A stretch of DNA of 64,000 nucleotides from Populus alba (Eukaryota > Streptophyta > Magnoliopsida > Malpighiales > Salicaceae). Positions 59,166 through 64,000 of this stretch are shown in pieces (the first letter of the stretch is position 1; each line of letters begins with the position of its first letter). The DNA lies in NCBI RefSeq assembly GCF_005239225.2, contig NC_133287.1, positions 10,087,493 through 10,151,492 of the forward strand, given 5' to 3'. A model generated the notes under the pieces. It saw nothing but the letters and a program-made list of their open reading frames with translations, searched no databases and was not told the origin of the DNA. The position numbers and the translations under genes were made by a program.

Positions 59166-59339
59166 TAAGTTGAAGTCAGTCCAATATTTAACAGGATTCA
59201 ATCTATAAAGAACCCGAACATGTTATTCAAAAGCGCATCATTGTTGTTCCGCTGCAGAAGCGGTCAACACTTAGCACACAAAAAAATCTAACGCCCTAGT
59301 CCAAGGGCCCCAAAATCTCAAACCTCCATAACAGCTTGA

Positions 59340-59432
59340 CACGTGTTAGTCTAAGTGATTTACACATTTCAGCCAGCACTCCACGTAGCATTTTACGTGT
59401 CAAGCATTGGCCTGGTTTTAATCACTATAAAT
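59340..59432 (+). promoter_or_regulatory. ABA/stress-type promoter of KIN copy 3
   Basis: G-box CACGTG at 59340-59345, CCACGTAG near 59382, TTACGTGTCAAG near 59393-59404 and TATAAAT at 59426-59432, as in copy 1. Confidence 0.7.
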
Positions 59433-59549
59433 CAAGGCAACCATGGCTGATGTTTATTACCAAAAGTTGTGTGTTTTCAATCTTTCAAGTGTTTTAGCTT
59501 TCAATTCATTTGTGTTCTCTCAATCTTTCAAAGAAATCAGTAACCAAAA

Positions 59550-59968
59550 ATGGCTGACAACACCCAGAAGATGAGCTACCAAGCTGGTGAGACCAAAGGC
59601 CAAGCTCAGGTTAGCTTATGAATTTCTTTCTCTATTTTACTTTTGTTTTTATATATAAATTAATGTATAATGCTCTATAACATATCGATTTTGTTTGTTT
59701 CAGGAGAAGGCCAGCAACTTGATGGACGGAGCTGGCAATGCTGCTCAATCTGCAAAGGAATCAGCGCAAGAGGTTCACATATTATTTTTGTTCAATCTCA
59801 TTTTCTATATTTTCTTAGAGAATTCATTCTCACCACAATGGCACAATGGATTGTGCATCAGATTTTAATTTTGATAGTTCCTTCTTCGTGTAGGCTGGTC
59901 AGCAGGTGAGGGCTAAGACACAGGAAGCTGTTGAAGGAGTAAAGAATGCAACTGGCATGAACAAGTGA
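59550..59968 (+). CDS. KIN2: KIN/COR6.6-type small stress-induced protein, copy 3
   Basis: Exons 59550-59609, 59704-59772 and 59894-59968, phase 0, encode 67 residues. It shares Ser24 and Gly29 with copy 2 and differs from it at residue 41 (Ala for Val). Splice sites and the proximal promoter are intact. It is the most distant of the three copies (about 21 kb from copy 2), because transposon insertions fill the gap. Same expected role: a small hydrophilic protectant induced by cold, drought or ABA. Confidence 0.9.
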
Positions 59969-61160
59969 AGCTGGATCGATGGAGTCCAATGATCGTCTGC
60001 TGCATCAAATTTAGAAATTAAATGCAATTTTCATCTATTCAGCACGTTTTTTTTTTTTTTGTTTCTGTCTTTCCTTTTGTATAAAGAAGAGAGCTCTCTG
60101 ATCTGCAGTTCTCTCGTAAGTTTGTAGGCGCGCACATGCATGTTTTGCCCTTATTAGAAAAATTTTACTTTCAGTCCAGTACATGTTCAAATTTTTCCAG
60201 CTTAGTGCTTCATCAATTGGCCCTATCCCTATATGTGTTCAAATGGCCTAAAATGCCAATTCCCTTCTTAAATCTATTTGATTACAACAAATATTATGCC
60301 TTCTCAAATCATTCATATCTCCATCTTATCATTAACAAAAAAAATAAAATCTTATATAATATCATCTATGTTTTTAATAATATCAACTCATCGATAAATA
60401 TAATATATCACTGACAAAATATATTTTTTAATTCTATTGTTGAGTTAACATTAATAATGACATTTACATTAAATATACTAATGAGATTGTGCCATTGGTA
60501 ATCCATCAGTAATATTTAAAAAAAAAAAAACATGTTGAACAATTAATTTATTCTTTCGTTTTATAGGTTACTTTTCTTATATATATATATATATATATAT
60601 ATATAAGAGTCCCATGGTTGAAAAATACCATTTCAAGGATGCTTAAGATTATATATGTAGAGACAAGTGAACATGTTACTTTTATTTACATCATTTTGAT
60701 ATGGCTATTTAACTCGGTCCATTTTTTTATACATCACAAAGCTCAAGGTAGGGAACAAAACATTCTTCTATATGCTGTATAGTAAAATTGTTAATAATTA
60801 GTTGAATGATATATTAAAAATAGCAATAAAAAAAAAAAGAGAAAATGTTGGATTATTAGGGATTTTAGCATAGCAAAACAAGAACAGTACAACTTACGCA
60901 TGTTTTATTTGTATGAAACTTTTGTTTTCAGTTTATCATGCCTTGACAGTATGCATTCCAATATTGTACTAAAAATGTTGATGGTCACATCCATGTTAAT
61001 GATCTTCACAGCATGGAAGTCATTATCGTCTGTATTTAGACCAAAGAAATAACTCTCACCCCTTGGTGGTGGGTTTAACATGATATCTTTTTTATTAAAG
61101 CAAATTAGCCCATTGATGAAACTTGTTGTTTTTTATAAAGTTGGTATTTGGTTTTTGTAG
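59969..61160. other. 3' region of KIN unit 3, the uninterrupted version
   Basis: Holds in one piece the downstream sequence that is split by the gypsy element in unit 1 (30044-30887 plus 36033-36310) and partly present in unit 2 (38831-39970). An (AT)n run lies at 60579-60605. No gene. Confidence 0.6.
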
Positions 61161-61546
61161 GGGGGGTTTTCTCTTCATGCGGACTGATGGTGTTCATAAT
61201 CATTACCCATTAGAGGCCTTAGCACAATAGTATACAATATTTAATGTGGTTTAGCAAATTATTTACATCTATAGAAAAAGTCCATATTATTAGAAATAGA
61301 TAAAGGGTTACAACACACATAGAGAAGGATAATCTCTTCACTTAACTCAACTTCCATCTCATTGCTTCACTTGTGGCTGCTACAATGATAGCAGGGCTAC
61401 TACCCTTAGCAGCTCTTCTCTCTCTCTCTCCTCACGTATTTCTCACTTGTTCTCCTCTCATATTGCTCTCTAAATAATGTCTTTATTTATAGGCTTCAAT
61501 GGTAGCTACTCCTACACTTGTCAACAATGGTGGTCATCTAACCTAT
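61161..61546. repeat. Possible copia-type LTR fragment
   Basis: Contains AATATTTAATGTGGTTTAGCA, a theme common in plant copia LTRs (..GTGGTTCGGC..), then a (TC)n tract at 61410-61430 and TTTATTTATAGGCTTCAATGG. The ends are not defined. Confidence 0.35.
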
Positions 61547-62880
61547 CACACCCGGACATTATGGCAACCGATTAAAAAATAATCCTGATTGGAAAAAAGA
61601 ACAGATACCTGGCATCATGTTCTTTTAGGAGAAAATGATTAGTTCAAAGAGTTGCCACCAAGTATTTTGGTTATTAGGAACCCTAACTGGTCAACAAAGA
61701 TTCTATAGTGTGGGGCTAGTTACGCAAAAGGAAAGATATTATCATCCCTTAAACGTCCAACCTAAGGCTAGTTTTGTCTTAAATTGCTAAGAGTTTGTCT
61801 TTGTTCTATTTTTAAGTTCATTCTACAATATTTCTGGCTCTAGGGTTAGTGAATATTCAACTATGAATATTTACAACTCTGACGTTGGTAAATATTGTGC
61901 AATCTATAAAATACAGTATTCCTGACTCTAGCGCTAGTGAATAAATCCAAAAATTTTGAATTTGGATGAAGAAAATAAAATTCTTTTTTTTCTTTGGCCA
62001 GGTCCGGGCCCAACCCATTCATTTGGGCTAGGCTGGACCCAGTTAGGTCACTGGCCTAAGCCAGTGGCCCAGTTTGCCAAGCAACACGCGTGCGCTAATC
62101 CACGTGTGTTGTCGTACTGTTAAAGTGAATTAAAATTCACTTAAACAGTGCAGTTTATTTTCAGCAGCTGTAGAATGAAGTGATGCAAGTGGTGATAGGG
62201 AAGCTTACCTGGTCGATGAAGGCGATGAAGACGATGGTCCACGCTGGTTCTAGACTTTGCGTTCTCCTTTATTGGCGTTTCTTCCCTAGGTTTTCCTTCC
62301 TTTTCTTATGGTTTTAGGTTTGAACCCCTCCGGTTTTGGAGGTGGAATGACGAAGATGATGATGTTTCTTCCTCTACTAGGTTAAACTTTGTTCGATATG
62401 GTTTTTGTGGGATTTTCCAGTTTTATTCTTCCTGCTCTTCTGGTTTTCTTTTCCCAGGTTTCCACATTTTCCTCCTGGCTCCTCGTCACCCTTCTCTCTA
62501 TTGGTTGTTTATTGCTAGCGCGGAGGAGGAAGCTACTTTAATGGTGGATGGCTGGTGAAGACTGCCACTGAAAAGAGTGTGGTTGGTCTTGCGATTGCAT
62601 GCTCACGGTGCAGTGCAGAGAACGTCGCTCGCTGGAGGTGCAATCTACTGTTGTTCATGGCTGGTGTAAGATGAGTGGCTAATGCCTGAGAAGGTGTTGT
62701 ACTGCTGCTGGAGCTGGAAGAGGCATGCGATGCTGTTTGCTGGATGTTGCTGGAGCTGGAGGAGACGCACCTTGCTGGTTGCTGATACATGCTCACAATG
62801 CATGGAGGTGGATGAGATGAAGGATGATGGTTAAGGGGGAGAGTGAGAGCGGGGAGGATGAAAAGGGAAAAAGCCAAGGA
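61547..62880 (+). repeat. Diverged, truncated copy of the 44.3-kb LTR family
   Basis: It starts TATCACACCCGGAC (family start: TGTCGCACCC) and keeps GAGTTGCCACCAAGTATTTTGG, GGAACCCTAACTGGTC, the hairpin near 62118-62152 and GAAGCTTACCTGGTCGATGA. After about 62230 it diverges. The frame on the minus strand (62877-62533) is low-complexity Ser/Thr/Pro and not a gene. Confidence 0.65.
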
Positions 62881-62924
62881 GGGGGAAGTTGAGAATAATT
62901 GGGAGACTTAACCTAATGGTTAGC

Positions 62925-63135
62925 CAACCCTTTCTATATATGTGTAGGGCAATATACAATAGCAATGGTGGAGGTTACCACACAAGAGTATGTAGACAAT
63001 ATTTTCTATACAGTATTTCCTATATATGTGTAGGGCAATATACAATAGCAATGGTGGAGGTTACCACACAAGAGTATGTAGACAATATTTCCTATACAGT
63101 ATTTCCTATATAAGTACATTCTATAATATGCCCTC
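62925..63135 (-). repeat. Copia 3' LTR portion with 86-bp duplication
   Basis: TGTGTAGGGCAATATACAAT begins at 62941 and again at 63027, 86 bp apart. The purine-rich sequence immediately right (minus-strand GCTTGAGAGGGCATATT) is where the polypurine tract of a copia element would lie, next to the coding remnant at 63140-64000. Confidence 0.6.
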
Positions 63136-63139
63136 TCAA

Positions 63140-64000
63140 GCTGAGGGTGGAGAATGAAATGAAAAGCAGTAAAAGAAGAAGTAGGAAGTGGCTTAGTGAA
63201 GATATCAGCAAGTTGATCCTGAGAGGAAATAAAACAAATCTGAATTTCCTTCTTGGCAACTCTATCTTGGACAAAATGATAATCGACCTTAACATGTTTT
63301 GTGCGAGCATGAAAGATAGGATTCACAGATAAATAGGTGGCATCAAGATTGTCACACTAGATGATAGGAGTAGAAGCAGACGGAATCTGGAGATCTGTTA
63401 ATAAGTACTGAAGCCAGATAACCTTAGCAGTGCCATCAGCTAAGGCTTTGTACTCAGCTTTAGTAGAAGAGTGAGCAACAATGCATTGCTTACCGGATTT
63501 CCACGAAATCGGCGTCTAACCAAAAAACACAAGGTAACCACCCATAGATTTTCTATACTCAACACTGCCTGCCCAATCTGCATCTATAAAACCATGTAAG
63601 GTAAAAAAGGAACTGTGAGTAATATGCAAGCCATGAGATGTTATACCCCGAAGATAACGCGGGATGCGTTTCACGGCAGCCCAATGAGAATCTTTAGGAG
63701 CATGCATAAACTGACAGACTCTGTTAACAACAAAGCAAATATTTGGACGTGTAAAAATGAGATATTGAAGAGCACCCACAATTTGACGAAAGCGTATAGC
63801 ATCAGAAAATAATGGATCAGGCAGAATGGTAGCTTTGGATGTAGAGATAGGAGTATCAATAGGTTTGCAAGATAATATACCAGCCCGAGTGAGGATATCA
63901 AGTGTATATTTATGCTGGCGGAGCATAAGACCCATACTAGTAGACTAAACCTCAATACCCAAAAAATAATAACAGAACCCAAGTTACAAAGCTTAAATTT
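63140..64000 (-). pseudogene. Ty1/copia RT / RNase H, 3' part, runs past the window edge
   Basis: Minus-strand frames read YTLDILTRAGILSCKPIDTP, FRQIVGALQYLIFTRPNICF, AVKRIPRYLRGITSHGLHI and GFIDADWAGSVEYRKSMGGY (63935-63516), then after stops [20 protein letters not shown] and [12 protein letters not shown] (63326-63150). This is the usual end of a copia polyprotein. It differs from the copia element at 52-58 kb, so it is a separate insertion. The 5' half lies beyond 64000. Confidence 0.82.

Noticed and set aside
62533..62877. 114-codon minus-strand frame with Ser/Thr runs
   Set aside because: Low-complexity sequence in an LTR fragment; no homologous exon or start context.

Overview
This is nuclear DNA from a flowering plant. 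AT-rich noncoding sequence dominates, genes are few and carry short GT-AG introns, and most of the window is transposon debris. The dispersed repeat (…CTCATGACC..GGTCACGAG…GTTAACCC…) and the style of the genes suggest Salicaceae (poplar or willow), but that is an inference from recall and not a database match.

Layout. 1-5.4 kb: an intact seven-exon RRP7 gene (ribosome biogenesis, minus strand), preceded by a remnant of the 3' end of an MPB2C gene. 5.4-17 kb: diverged tandem copies of a ~165-bp repeat, interrupted by a solo LTR that itself carries a hAT-type DNA transposon; a second short hAT element lies just upstream of the next gene. 17.1-19.9 kb: an intact five-exon MPB2C gene (plus strand), encoding a coiled-coil microtubule-binding protein. 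20.6-21.1 kb: a MULE transposase fragment. 21.2-23.1 kb: an RRP7 pseudogene. The MPB2C-RRP7 convergent pair was therefore duplicated, with RRP7 surviving in one copy and decaying in the other. 23-29 kb: noncoding sequence with two regular tandem arrays (51-bp and 79-bp units).

29-61 kb holds three near-identical three-exon genes for a 67-residue KIN/COR6.6-type stress protein (29.6, 38.4 and 59.5 kb). Each has the same proximal promoter with a G-box/ABRE, a second ACGT element and a TATA box, so joint ABA, cold or drought induction is likely. Transposons have pulled the copies apart: a dead Ty3/gypsy chromovirus (30.9-36.0 kb) splits the first unit, and two solo LTRs of one family in opposite orientation (44.3-48.3 and 48.9-52.3 kb), a broken Ty1/copia element with another LTR inside it (52.3-57.9 kb) and a CACTA-like end (58.5 kb) lie between the second and third. 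The right edge (61-64 kb) has a further LTR fragment and the 3' part of another copia element that runs out of the window.

Five host genes look functional (RRP7, MPB2C, three KIN-type). I found no tRNA, rRNA or CRISPR and no convincing new biochemical system. The unusual content is structural: stacked insertions with readable target-site duplications, repeat arrays inside LTRs, and duplicated genes with opposite fates.
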